This document shows positions 44,201-51,835 of a DNA stretch of 64,000 bases, piece after piece. The DNA lies in assembly GCA_027306855.1 (NCBI GenBank), contig DAHUYZ010000001.1, positions 41,113 through 105,112 of the forward strand. The letters are read 5' to 3'. The stretch comes from Solirubrobacterales bacterium (GTDB taxonomy: Bacteria > Actinomycetota > Thermoleophilia > Solirubrobacterales > Solirubrobacteraceae). A program made the translations under genes and the position numbers. The number at the start of each line of letters is the position of its first letter. The first letter of the stretch is position 1. The notes under the pieces were generated by a model. That model made no database searches. It was not told the DNA's origin and saw only the letters and a list, made by a program, of their open reading frames with translations.

Positions 44201-44295
44201 CCCGTCGCCGCTCGCCTCCGGGTGGCGGTGCTCAGCGACGTGACCGGGATGCCGCGAACGCTCGCGACGGCGCCTGCCTGTGCGTGCCACGCCGC

Positions 44296-44721
44296 TCAGA
44301 CCACCAGGTGCGGGTAGTGCTCGCCGAGCATCGCCCTGTAGAGCGGATAGACCGGCTTTGTGATCGGGATCAATGCGAGCGAGGCCTTGATGTCGCCGCC
44401 CGTCTTGATGCGGCGGCGGGCGATCGCGAGCGGAATGTTTTCCTTGCCCTGGAAGTACTTGTTGGCGACCTCCGAGGACATCTTCATCTGCACGCGCGGC
44501 TCCCAGTCGACCTCGTCGGTCCACTCCCAGTGCAGATTCGCCTGCTCGCCGGCGCGCTTCGCGCGAATGTTCATGACAAGGTCGAGGTCCTCGAACTCGA
44601 AGCGCTGCGGCACATCGGCGTCGCGCAGCTTCGGGCCCATCTCGGGATCCTCGCTCAGCATGGTAAAGAGCCTGTCCATGACCTCCCTGAACTCCGTCTG
44701 TGAGGTGAACGGCGAGCTCAT
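44296..44721 (-). CDS. SCP2 sterol-binding domain protein
   Basis: Start ATG 44721 ('MSSPFTSQTEFREVMDRL'). The 141-residue protein fits the SCP2 lipid-transfer fold: 'FREVMDRLFTMLSEDPEM', 'MNIRAKRAGEQANLHWEW', 'VQMKMSSEVANKYFQGKENI' and 'IKASLALIPITKPVYPLY'. Such domains bind acyl chains or sterol-like lipids. It is 95 bases downstream of the cyclase start on the same strand; its start overlaps the presumed promoter region of the divergent phosphorylase gene. Substrate is unknown. Confidence 0.85.
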   Translation of the reverse strand: MSSPFTSQTEFREVMDRLFTMLSEDPEMGPKLRDADVPQRFEFEDLDLVMNIRAKRAGEQANLHWEWTDEVDWEPRVQMKMSSEVANKYFQGKENIPLAIARRRIKTGGDIKASLALIPITKPVYPLYRAMLGEHYPHLVV

Positions 44722-44746
44722 GGTTGGCAGTCTAGAGTCGCGAGCG

Positions 44747-45466
44747 GTGAACCGAAGCGACACGATCCATTTGCGCCCCACCGCCGAGCTTGCGCCGCGC
44801 GTGCTGCTCCCGGGAGACCCCGGGCGGGCGCTCGCGCTAGCCCAGCTGTTGCTCGAGCAGCCGCTGATGTTCAACCACCATCGCGGCCTCTGGGGCTACA
44901 CGGGCAAGGCCGCCGACGGCGAGCCTTTGACCGTGCAGAGCACCGGCATGGGCGGTCCGAGCGCCGCGATCGTCCTGCACGAGCTGATCGAGCTGGGCGT
45001 GACTGAAGCGATCAGAGTCGGCACCTGCGGAGCGCTCGACGCCGCGCTCGGCCTCGGCGATCTCGTCGTAGCGCGCGAAGCGATCGCCGCCGACGGCACG
45101 AGCGCCGCGCTCGGCGCGAACGGCAGCACCTACGCGGACCCCGCGCTCGCCGATGCGCTGATGGAAGCGGCACCCGGCGCTCGCGACGGGCTGATCGTGA
45201 GCACCGATCTCTTCTACGAGCCGCCCGCTGGGCCCAGGAGCGCGACGCGAAACGAGAAGTGGCGGCAGGAGGGTGCGATCGCGGTCGAGATGGAGGCGTC
45301 GGCCCTGTTCGCCGTAGGGGCGGCGGCAGGCATCGCCGTTGCCTGCGCGCTCGTGGTCTCGGACACTTTCGATACGGGCGGCGCACGCGCGCGTATCGAC
45401 GACGACGCGCTCAGGGATGCGGCCGAACGGATGGGCCGCGTCGCGGCGTGTGCGTTGGGTCCTTAG
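44747..45466 (+). CDS. Purine-nucleoside/uridine phosphorylase family protein
   Basis: Start GTG 44747 ('MNRSDTIHLRPTAELAPRVL'). The 239-residue PNP_UDP_1 enzyme has 'VLLPGDPGRALALAQLL' (phosphate Gly/Arg), 'TGMGGPSAAIVLHELIELGV', 'AIRVGTCGAL' and 'AIAVEMEASALFAVGA' (ribose Glu-Met-Glu), with Asp in 'VVSDTFD' at the base site, as in DeoD/Udp. Asp there suggests purine preference, but this is an inference. It cleaves nucleosides with phosphate for salvage. The 3' end overlaps the convergent coiled-coil gene by 4 bases. Confidence 0.9.
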   Translation: MNRSDTIHLRPTAELAPRVLLPGDPGRALALAQLLLEQPLMFNHHRGLWGYTGKAADGEPLTVQSTGMGGPSAAIVLHELIELGVTEAIRVGTCGALDAALGLGDLVVAREAIAADGTSAALGANGSTYADPALADALMEAAPGARDGLIVSTDLFYEPPAGPRSATRNEKWRQEGAIAVEMEASALFAVGAAAGIAVACALVVSDTFDTGGARARIDDDALRDAAERMGRVAACALGP

Positions 45467-45933
45467 CTTGGCTTCTTGTCCGAAGCGCGCCGTGAAGAGG
45501 GCTTGGAGTCAGGTCCCGGCTTGGAGGCGGGCACCGATTTGGACGGGGCGGCCGGCTTGGACGCCGAGCTCCCCAGCTTGCCGGTGAGCGTCTTCAGCTG
45601 CTCCTCGACCGCCGAGAGCCGCGAGTCGATCGCGCCGTCGGCGAGCGTCCTGTTGAGACGGTGCACGCCGTCCTCGATGCCCTCCAGGCGCTGAGAGACG
45701 GAGCGCAGGCGGCGCGTAAGCCGCTCGATGTCGGCGGCGGTCGGGATGTTGAGCGCGCCGAGCGCCAGCTCCTGAGCCTGGGCGGCGCGCTCGCGCGCGT
45801 CGAACGCCTTGCCGATCGTGCCCGACACGAGTGGGTTCTCGAGCAGGTCGGCCAATGCCTTCCCGAGCTTGTCCTCGGTGTTGGCGGTCAAACGCTCGCG
45901 CAGTCCCGCGGTTGCGTTGCTCGGATCCGACAT
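45463..45933 (-). CDS. Coiled-coil protein with Ser/Lys/Pro-rich tail
   Basis: Start ATG 45933 ('MSDPSNATAGLRERL'). The 156-residue product has an N-terminal helical region ('KALADLLENPLVSGTIGKAF', then 'ARERAAQAQELALGALNIPT'), a heptad-repeat coiled coil (about 70-120, 'DIERLTRRLRSVSQRLEGIE') and a basic Ser/Pro/Lys tail. It resembles polyhydroxyalkanoate-granule/phasin-like or cell-division-associated small coiled coils in outline. No specific family is assigned. It is divergent from the next gene with 24 bases between starts. Confidence 0.75.
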   Translation of the reverse strand: MSDPSNATAGLRERLTANTEDKLGKALADLLENPLVSGTIGKAFDARERAAQAQELALGALNIPTAADIERLTRRLRSVSQRLEGIEDGVHRLNRTLADGAIDSRLSAVEEQLKTLTGKLGSSASKPAAPSKSVPASKPGPDSKPSSRRASDKKPS

Positions 45934-45957
45934 CGAGCGAAAGGGTACCGTGCGAAC

Positions 45958-46833
45958 GTGGCTATACGAGTCTTCACGTTCGTGCAGATGGAGCTGCCGT
46001 GGGAGCTGGGACCCGCTGACGGCCGCTATCTGCTGCGCACGAAAGGTGGACTCGACAACGGCGAGCCCGAGCACGTCGTGGTGCTGTCGACCGTCGGAGC
46101 CAAGCGCAGGGGCATGCTCGAAAGCCGTCGCCCGCGTATGCGTGACACATCGGCCCAGCCGGCGACGGTGCCGATCACGCGCGTGACTGTGATCGACCCG
46201 ATCTCGCTCTCGAGCGTTGCTCAGGCGCGCGCGTGGCTCGAGCAGCTTGACCCCGAAGCCGAGGCGCGGTCCGCGGCGAACGTGCTCAACCGAGTTCTGT
46301 CCGCCCACAGAATCGCCGGCGCGAGCCCTTACATCCACGAGATTGCTCCGGAGCAGGCGCTCGTCATCCGGGCAGGCTACGGCGAGGGTGAGCTCCTAGC
46401 CGACGGCCTGTGGACGAGCGCGCGCGAGCTGGTGCTCTCCCAAAAGCGCAGGGGACGGCGCGCGATGGTGTTGCGTCCGCAGGAGCGCCTTGCCGTTCTG
46501 CTCTCTGGGCGCGGGGAAGCGCTGCTGTGCGAGGAGCTGGCGCTGCGTGCGCGCCTGGATCTCGACCAGGGGCGACGGGAGCTGGCCGCGATCGGCTTGG
46601 AGCGAGCCTATGCGACCGCGCTGTTGGAGTTGCCGGCTGAGCGCCGCGATGACTTGAGCGCACGGATCGAGGAGCTGAGAGAGCTGGCGCCCGGAGTCGA
46701 AGAGACCGCACGTGCGGCGATCGACGCGGCCGGCCGGCCAGGTGACGTGCAGGAGCCGGTCGTTCGTCACGCGCTGGAGCGCCTGGAGGCCGCGCTGCGC
46801 GCACGGACTGCGGTCGGGTTTAGTGTGCAGTAG
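45958..46833 (+). CDS. Conserved-looking hypothetical protein
   Basis: Start GTG 45958 ('MAIRVFTFVQMELPWELGPA'); the frame to 45661 is a shadow over the coiled-coil gene. The 291-residue protein has a beta-rich N-terminal half ('DGRYLLRTKGGLDNGEPEHV', 'RVTVIDPISLSS') and a helical, charged C-terminal half with 'VLRPQERLAVLLSGRGEAL'. There is no signal peptide or membrane segment. It starts the AKR operon (2-base gap to the next gene). I do not recognise the family. Confidence 0.75.
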   Translation: MAIRVFTFVQMELPWELGPADGRYLLRTKGGLDNGEPEHVVVLSTVGAKRRGMLESRRPRMRDTSAQPATVPITRVTVIDPISLSSVAQARAWLEQLDPEAEARSAANVLNRVLSAHRIAGASPYIHEIAPEQALVIRAGYGEGELLADGLWTSARELVLSQKRRGRRAMVLRPQERLAVLLSGRGEALLCEELALRARLDLDQGRRELAAIGLERAYATALLELPAERRDDLSARIEELRELAPGVEETARAAIDAAGRPGDVQEPVVRHALERLEAALRARTAVGFSVQ

Positions 46834-46835
46834 CG

Positions 46836-47969
46836 ATGGACCCGACGAGGACCGCTATCGGCACCTGGAGCGGCGGGTGCTTCATGCACTTCGGCGAGCC
46901 CCTGGGTGAGGATCGCCTACGCGCGCTGTTGCGCCCGGGGGCGGGCATCGACACGGTCATGAGCGCCGACGCCTATGGCGCGGGCGAGGCCGACACCCTG
47001 CTGGGCAGGGCGATCGAAGGGGTCGACCGCAACAGCTTCTGCTTGATCGGAGCGATAGGCCACGACTTCTACGAGGGCGAGCGCGAGGGCGCGAAGGGCT
47101 TCCCCCGCTTCACCGACCCGCGGCTGCGATCGAAGGACCAGTATGCCTCCTACATCGGGATGGCGACAGAGCGCAGCCTCGAACGTCTGGGAGCCGATCG
47201 CTTCGACCTGCTCTTGCTCCACAATCCAGACCGCACGGGATATACGAGCGAGGCGGTATGGGAGGGCATGAGGTCCATACGCGACGCGGGCCTGACGCGG
47301 CTGCTCGGCGTCGCCCCTGGCCCGGCGAACGGCTACACGCTCGACTTGATCGACTGCCTGGAGCGCTACGGCGAGCTGATCGACTGGGCGATGATCATCC
47401 TCGGGCCGATGGAGCCCTGGCCTGGAGAGCTGGCGCTGGACGCCGCTGCCAAGCACGACGTGAAGCTGATCACGAGGGTCGTCGACTACGGCGGGCTCTT
47501 CCATGACGACGTGCGCCCGGGACACGAGTTCGCGCCGTATGACCATCGCAAGTTCCGGCCCGACGGCTGGGTGAGCGCGGGCGTAGAGAAGCTCGAGCGG
47601 ATGCGTCCCTACGCGGAGCGTCACGGGCTGAGCATGCTGCAGCTCGCCTGCCAGTGGAACCTCGCGCAGGCGCCTGTCCGCTGCGTTGCGCCGACGCTCA
47701 TCCAGGAGGGCGGGCCTGACGCGCGACCGATCGAGGACAAGCGCGCCGAGCTGGCCACGTTGGCGCCGCAGGCGCTGCTGAGCACGCAAGAGGTGGACGA
47801 GCTGCGTGAGATCGGCGACAACAGCGGCTGCATGATGTTGAAGGGTGCAAGCCTCGAATACGAGGGCGAGCCGCTCGCCGACCGCTGGGCGCTGGATGAC
47901 GAGCTTGACACAGTCGCGCGCCGCTGGCACATCGCACCCGAGCGGGACCTCGTCAAGGCGGGTCCTTAG
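46836..47969 (+). CDS. Aldo/keto reductase family protein
   Basis: The 377-residue protein has the AKR barrel: 'IGTWSGGCFMHFGEPL', 'GIDTVMSADAYGAGEADTLL' (Asp and catalytic Tyr), 'FDLLLLHNPDRTGYTSEAVW' (catalytic His) and a C-terminal 'QLACQWNLAQAPVRCVAPTL' segment that would bind the cofactor. The usual active-site Lys ('vaTK') is replaced by 'LIGAIGH', so hydride transfer may be impaired or the Lys lies elsewhere. It could reduce an aldehyde or sugar with NADPH. The ATG is 2 bases after the previous stop. Confidence 0.85.
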   Translation: MDPTRTAIGTWSGGCFMHFGEPLGEDRLRALLRPGAGIDTVMSADAYGAGEADTLLGRAIEGVDRNSFCLIGAIGHDFYEGEREGAKGFPRFTDPRLRSKDQYASYIGMATERSLERLGADRFDLLLLHNPDRTGYTSEAVWEGMRSIRDAGLTRLLGVAPGPANGYTLDLIDCLERYGELIDWAMIILGPMEPWPGELALDAAAKHDVKLITRVVDYGGLFHDDVRPGHEFAPYDHRKFRPDGWVSAGVEKLERMRPYAERHGLSMLQLACQWNLAQAPVRCVAPTLIQEGGPDARPIEDKRAELATLAPQALLSTQEVDELREIGDNSGCMMLKGASLEYEGEPLADRWALDDELDTVARRWHIAPERDLVKAGP

Positions 47970-48043
47970 CGCATCGCACGATTAGCCGGTGTGTTCTACG
48001 GACACAAGGCTGCAAAGCCCTCTGAGACCGAGGAGGCGCAAAC

Positions 48044-49027
48044 ATGCGACGCGAACGCAGTGCACACAGACCCCTGAAGCGATGCCCGGGAGCGCTCGTG
48101 GGGACGGCGGCGATGATCGCGCTCACGGCGATGTCGGCGCCCGCAGGCGCCGCCACCATTGGCCCGCCGGCGGTGTCCACCGGGGGAGCGAGCCTGGTGA
48201 GCTTCGACTCGGCGACCCTCAACGGGTCGCTCAACCCGAAAGGGAGAGACACCTCCTACTACTTCCAGTACGGGGCCACGAAGCTGTACGGGCTGCAGAC
48301 GGGCGTTCTCGACGCGGGCTCGGCGACCAAGCCGGTGCACGTGAGCGTCGCGATCGGCGGGCTGACGCCTCTGACCGTCTACCACTACAGGCTCGTGGCG
48401 GTGAACGCCTCTGGCCCCGCTATCGGCACCGATCGCTCGTTGCTGACGAGGAAGGTGCCGCTGTCGCTTGCGATCCTCGCTTCACCGAATCCGGTGCCGT
48501 ACGGAGGGACGGTCACGATCCAGGGCACGCTGTCGGGCACGGACAACGCGAATCGTGAGGTCGTGCTGCAGGCGAACCCTTTCCCGTACACGGCCGGCTT
48601 CCAGAACATCGGCAACCCCGAGCTGACGAACGCGCAGGGCGGCTTCTCGTTCCCCGTTTTGGGGTCGACGCTCTCAACGCAGTTCCGCGTCGTGACGACC
48701 ACCAAGACCGCGGTTGTGAGCCCGGTCGCGGCGGAGGGCGTAGCGGTGCTCGTGAAAGCCAGAGCGGGTCGCATCGGACGCCAGCACCGAGCGCACTTCT
48801 CGGGAACGGTGACCCCCGCGCTCGATGGCATGAAGATCGCGATCATGAGGATCGTCCACGGCCGCGATGTGCTCGTGAGCGGGGCGGTGCTCGAGCACGC
48901 AGGCGCCCACAGCTCACGCTTTCGCAAGCTGGCCCGTCACGTACGACGGGGCGAGTATCGGATCTTCGTGCAGGTGACGAGCGGAGCGCTGGTCTCGACG
49001 TTCAGCGCGCCGTTCTTCGTCCACTAG
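48044..49027 (+). CDS. Secreted protein with FnIII-like 'YFxYG' repeat
   Basis: ATG 48044 follows GAGGAGG. The 327-residue protein has a twin-Arg-containing leader (RRERSAHRPLKR) and hydrophobic signal segment ending 'APAGAA', one FnIII-like repeat 'TLNGSLNPKGRDTSYYFQYG', and two Ig-like beta domains ('SPNPVPYGGTVTIQGTLSG', 'HRAHFSGTVTPALDGMKI'). The repeat is the same type found in the cupredoxin protein at 30938-32416. Cell-surface localisation is likely; function unknown. It overlaps the convergent acyl-CoA dehydrogenase by 4 bases. Confidence 0.82.
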   Translation: MRRERSAHRPLKRCPGALVGTAAMIALTAMSAPAGAATIGPPAVSTGGASLVSFDSATLNGSLNPKGRDTSYYFQYGATKLYGLQTGVLDAGSATKPVHVSVAIGGLTPLTVYHYRLVAVNASGPAIGTDRSLLTRKVPLSLAILASPNPVPYGGTVTIQGTLSGTDNANREVVLQANPFPYTAGFQNIGNPELTNAQGGFSFPVLGSTLSTQFRVVTTTKTAVVSPVAAEGVAVLVKARAGRIGRQHRAHFSGTVTPALDGMKIAIMRIVHGRDVLVSGAVLEHAGAHSSRFRKLARHVRRGEYRIFVQVTSGALVSTFSAPFFVH

Positions 49028-50190
49028 GCCGCCGCAGGCTCCTCGACCCGTCGCGGGATCAACGTTTCCCGCGCGATGACCAGACGCTGGATCTGGGAGG
49101 TGCCCTCGTACAGCTGCATGATCTTGGCGTCGCGAAAGAGCTTCTCGACCGGATACTCCTTGATGAAGCCGTAGCCGCCGTAGACCTGGACGGCGTCGGT
49201 GGCAACCTTCATCGCCGTGTCAGCGGCGAAGCGCTTGGCGTGTGAGGAGATGAGCGTGTTGCGTTCGCCGTTGTCGAGCATCACAGCCGACTTCCAGGTG
49301 AGCAGACGAGCCGCTTCGATCTCGGTGGCCATGTCGGCGATCATGAACTGGATCGCCTGGTGCATCGCGATCGGCACACCGAACTGGACGCGTTCGCGCG
49401 AATAGTCGGTCGCGAACTCGAATGCCGCGCGCGCAATGCCGGTCGCCATCGCGGCCACGCCGGGGCGGGTGCGGTCTAGCGTCATCATCGCGAGCTTGAA
49501 GCCCTTGTTTTCCTCGCCGATCAGGTGGTCAGCCGGGATCTCGACGTCGTTGAAGGAAATCGTGGCAGTGTTGGAGGCGCGCTGACCGAGCTTGTCCTCC
49601 TTCTTGTCCACGACCACGCCAGCGTCGCGGGGAACGACGAACGCGGAGATGCCGCGGTGTCCCGCCTCCTTGTCGGTCTTGGCGTAGACCGTGTACCAGT
49701 TCGCGTAGCCGCCGTTGGTGATGAAGCACTTGGAGCCGTTGATGACGTACTTGTCGCCCTGCTTGACGGCGGTCGTGCGCATCCCGGAGACGTCCGAGCC
49801 GGCGTCTGGCTCGGTCAGGCAGAAGGAGGCGAGCAGCGGCGCCTCGGTGAGGCGGCCGAGGTACTCCTTCTTGATCTCCTCCGAACCACCGAGGATGACC
49901 GGAGCGGTGGCGAGCCCGTTGCAGCCGAGCGAGGTCTGGATGCCCGAGCAGCCCCAGGAGAGCTCCTCCTCGATCAGGCAGCCGTCGAGGTAGCCGGCGC
50001 CGGGACCGCCGTACTCCTCGGGGATGTGGGTGTTCATGAGCCCCACCTCCCAGGCCTTCTTGATGATGTCTTCGGGCCAGGTCCCATCCTTGTCGTACTC
50101 CCAGGCGACCGGCCGCATCTCCTTCTCGGCGAAGTCGTGGGCCATCTCGCGGAGGTTCTTCTGCTCGTCGGTGAGCGTGAAATCGCCCAT
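49024..50190 (-). CDS. Acyl-CoA dehydrogenase
   Basis: The 388-residue flavoenzyme oxidises acyl-CoA to enoyl-CoA. It has 'FTLTDEQKNLREMAHDFAEK', the FAD/substrate signature 'ASFCLTEPDAGSDVSGMRTT', 'FITNGGYANWYTVYA', 'LDRTRPGVAAMATGIARAAFE', 'QVYGGYGFIKEYPVEKLFRD' and the catalytic base Glu in 'MQLYEGTSQIQRLVIAR'. Length matches short/medium-chain enzymes. A TetR-type palindrome lies 42-59 bases upstream, suggesting repression relieved by acyl-CoA, but no tetR gene is adjacent in this window. Confidence 0.95.
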   Translation of the reverse strand: MGDFTLTDEQKNLREMAHDFAEKEMRPVAWEYDKDGTWPEDIIKKAWEVGLMNTHIPEEYGGPGAGYLDGCLIEEELSWGCSGIQTSLGCNGLATAPVILGGSEEIKKEYLGRLTEAPLLASFCLTEPDAGSDVSGMRTTAVKQGDKYVINGSKCFITNGGYANWYTVYAKTDKEAGHRGISAFVVPRDAGVVVDKKEDKLGQRASNTATISFNDVEIPADHLIGEENKGFKLAMMTLDRTRPGVAAMATGIARAAFEFATDYSRERVQFGVPIAMHQAIQFMIADMATEIEAARLLTWKSAVMLDNGERNTLISSHAKRFAADTAMKVATDAVQVYGGYGFIKEYPVEKLFRDAKIMQLYEGTSQIQRLVIARETLIPRRVEEPAAA

Positions 50191-50231
50191 GGTGTGCGGT
50201 GTCTCCTGGGAAGCGCGTGACGCGGGACTAG

Positions 50232-50249
50232 ATTGACTAGTCAGTCAAT
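50232..50249. promoter_or_regulatory. TetR-type palindrome upstream of acyl-CoA dehydrogenase
   Basis: ATTGACTAGTCAGTCAAT has perfect 7-bp arms (ATTGACT/AGTCAAT) around 4 bases. It resembles operators of TetR-family fatty-acid regulators. It lies 42-59 bases before the dehydrogenase start, where it would overlap the promoter. The regulator gene is not in the window. Confidence 0.55.
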
Positions 50250-50350
50250 CCTGGTGATATCAAGATTAGACGATACGGGCGGCGGCTTCGTCCGCTCAGA
50301 GCGGGGCAGGTCTTGCATGGAAGAGCGGGTAGCGGTCACAATCGGGGGCG

Positions 50351-50797
50351 ATGGACGGCTCGTTCACGATCGTTGTGGTGGGCGCGATCGCCGTGTTCGT
50401 CGTGATCGGCCTGATCGCCTACCTGGCCGGTGGCAACGTCTACGAGCAGATCGGCCAGGGCGGGATGTCGCTCGGGGACAGCACCGCCTCCGAGCCGGCC
50501 GGACCTCCGCCGGGATCCGCGCAAGCCGCCCGCGAGCGCGAGCTGGAGATCAGACAGATGCTGCAGGCGCGCAGCGACCGGCTCGTAAGAAAAGGCGGGC
50601 AGCCGCTCGACATCGACGCTGAGCTGGCACGGCTGGAGCAGGCGCATGCAGGTACGCCCGCAAGCCACGACCGTGGCTTGGAGGAAGATGTCCGTAAGCT
50701 CGTCGTAGCTCGCAACGAGCGCCGCGCAAGGGCCGGGCAGGCGCCGCTCGACGTAGAGGACGAGGTGGCCCGCACCCTCAGGGAGCTCAGCCCGTAG
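50351..50797 (+). CDS. Small membrane-anchored helical protein
   Basis: The 148-residue product has one N-terminal transmembrane helix ('FTIVVVGAIAVFVVIGLIAYLAGG') and a cytoplasmic helical part with two similar segments: 'EIRQMLQARSDRLVRKGGQP-LDIDAELARL' and 'DVRKLVVARNERRARAGQAP-LDVEDEVART'. The internal repeat is clear. It may be a scaffold or assembly factor, but no family is recognised. Its 3' end overlaps the convergent lipoprotein gene by 11 bases. Confidence 0.7.
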   Translation: MDGSFTIVVVGAIAVFVVIGLIAYLAGGNVYEQIGQGGMSLGDSTASEPAGPPPGSAQAARERELEIRQMLQARSDRLVRKGGQPLDIDAELARLEQAHAGTPASHDRGLEEDVRKLVVARNERRARAGQAPLDVEDEVARTLRELSP

Positions 50798-51740
50798 CGT
50801 TACCGAGCACGCCCATCAGCTGCTGGAGCGCGGGTACGAGCTGCGTGAACGGCTTGGGGTTGGCGGGCGCGGTGATCGTCTGGGGCTGGTTGATCCCGGA
50901 GAACTGGAGCGATAGCGTGACGGTGGCCGCATGCAGACCGCCGAGCGCCGACTGGGTCTGAGACGTGGCGTTGACCGAAGCGGTGACATCGAGGCGGCGA
51001 AGGATGTGGTCGCTCTTGCCCGTGTAGATGTCGACGTGCGCGGAGGTGATCGACTTGCCCAGTTCGGAGATCGCCGCCGGCGAGAGCGAGCCGGCGCCCG
51101 GCAGGGCGCTCAGCCCGAGCGCGCTGCTAGAGGAAGAGAGCTTTGATACATCGCTGAGCAGACCGGGCACATTGAGCGACGCTGTGACGTGGTAGGTCTC
51201 CACGCCGCCGATCGTCGCGGTGCCCGCGTTGGACGGTTCGGAGAGCCAGTGAGAAGGTTCGATGCCCAGCGAGGCGAACGTGGAGCGCGCTTTTGAGGAT
51301 GAGGCGGACTTGGTCGCCTGGGCATAGCTCTGCTGCAGCGCGCTGAACGTGCTCGCAGGCACCGAGAACCAGCTGCCGCCGAGCTGCACGTAGAGGGCGG
51401 AGCCGGTCGAGGTGGCGCCGGCCGCGAGCTGGTGGCCGGCGGCGGAGAGCTGCAGCTGCAACGAGAAGCTCGGGAACTTGCCTTCGCCGTTGCTCTGGAA
51501 GGGGCCGCTCAGGCGCAGCGAAAGGGGCTTCTTGGAGCTTTCCGAACCGCTCCCAGCCACGCCGAGCGAGAGGTCGACCTTGGCGCTGTTGATCGACGCG
51601 CGCGATGAGAACGTGTCGTTGACGAGCGAGCCTGCGCTCGGCCCGGACGAACCGCAGGCGGCCAGCGCGAGCGTAGGCAGGAGCGCAAGCGCCAGCGCAA
51701 CTGTGCGGCGGAGGTTGGTGTTGGAAAGGCGTGCTCTCAC
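50787..51740 (-). CDS. Lipoprotein with Ser/Gly/Leu-rich beta domain
   Basis: Start GTG 51740 ('VRARLSNTNLRRTVALALAL'), lipobox 'ALAAC'; a TTG nine codons upstream would be unusual. The 317-residue product has a large domain with repeated Leu/Ser alternation ('KPLSLRLSGPFQSNGEGKFP', 'VETYHVTASLNVPGLLSDVS') and 'LRRLDVTASVNATSQTQSAL'. This pattern resembles LppX/LprG-type lipid-binding beta/alpha lipoproteins of actinobacteria, but similarity is by outline only. Envelope location is well supported. Confidence 0.8.
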   Translation of the reverse strand: MRARLSNTNLRRTVALALALLPTLALAACGSSGPSAGSLVNDTFSSRASINSAKVDLSLGVAGSGSESSKKPLSLRLSGPFQSNGEGKFPSFSLQLQLSAAGHQLAAGATSTGSALYVQLGGSWFSVPASTFSALQQSYAQATKSASSSKARSTFASLGIEPSHWLSEPSNAGTATIGGVETYHVTASLNVPGLLSDVSKLSSSSSALGLSALPGAGSLSPAAISELGKSITSAHVDIYTGKSDHILRRLDVTASVNATSQTQSALGGLHAATVTLSLQFSGINQPQTITAPANPKPFTQLVPALQQLMGVLGNATG

Positions 51741-51835
51741 TGGATGGACCTGAGCCTCACGGCGCAAGCGCCGCTGCGGGTGTTGCGCAGAGCGCTAGTG
51801 AGCCTAGCATTCGATGCGTGACAGGCAAGCCCTGC

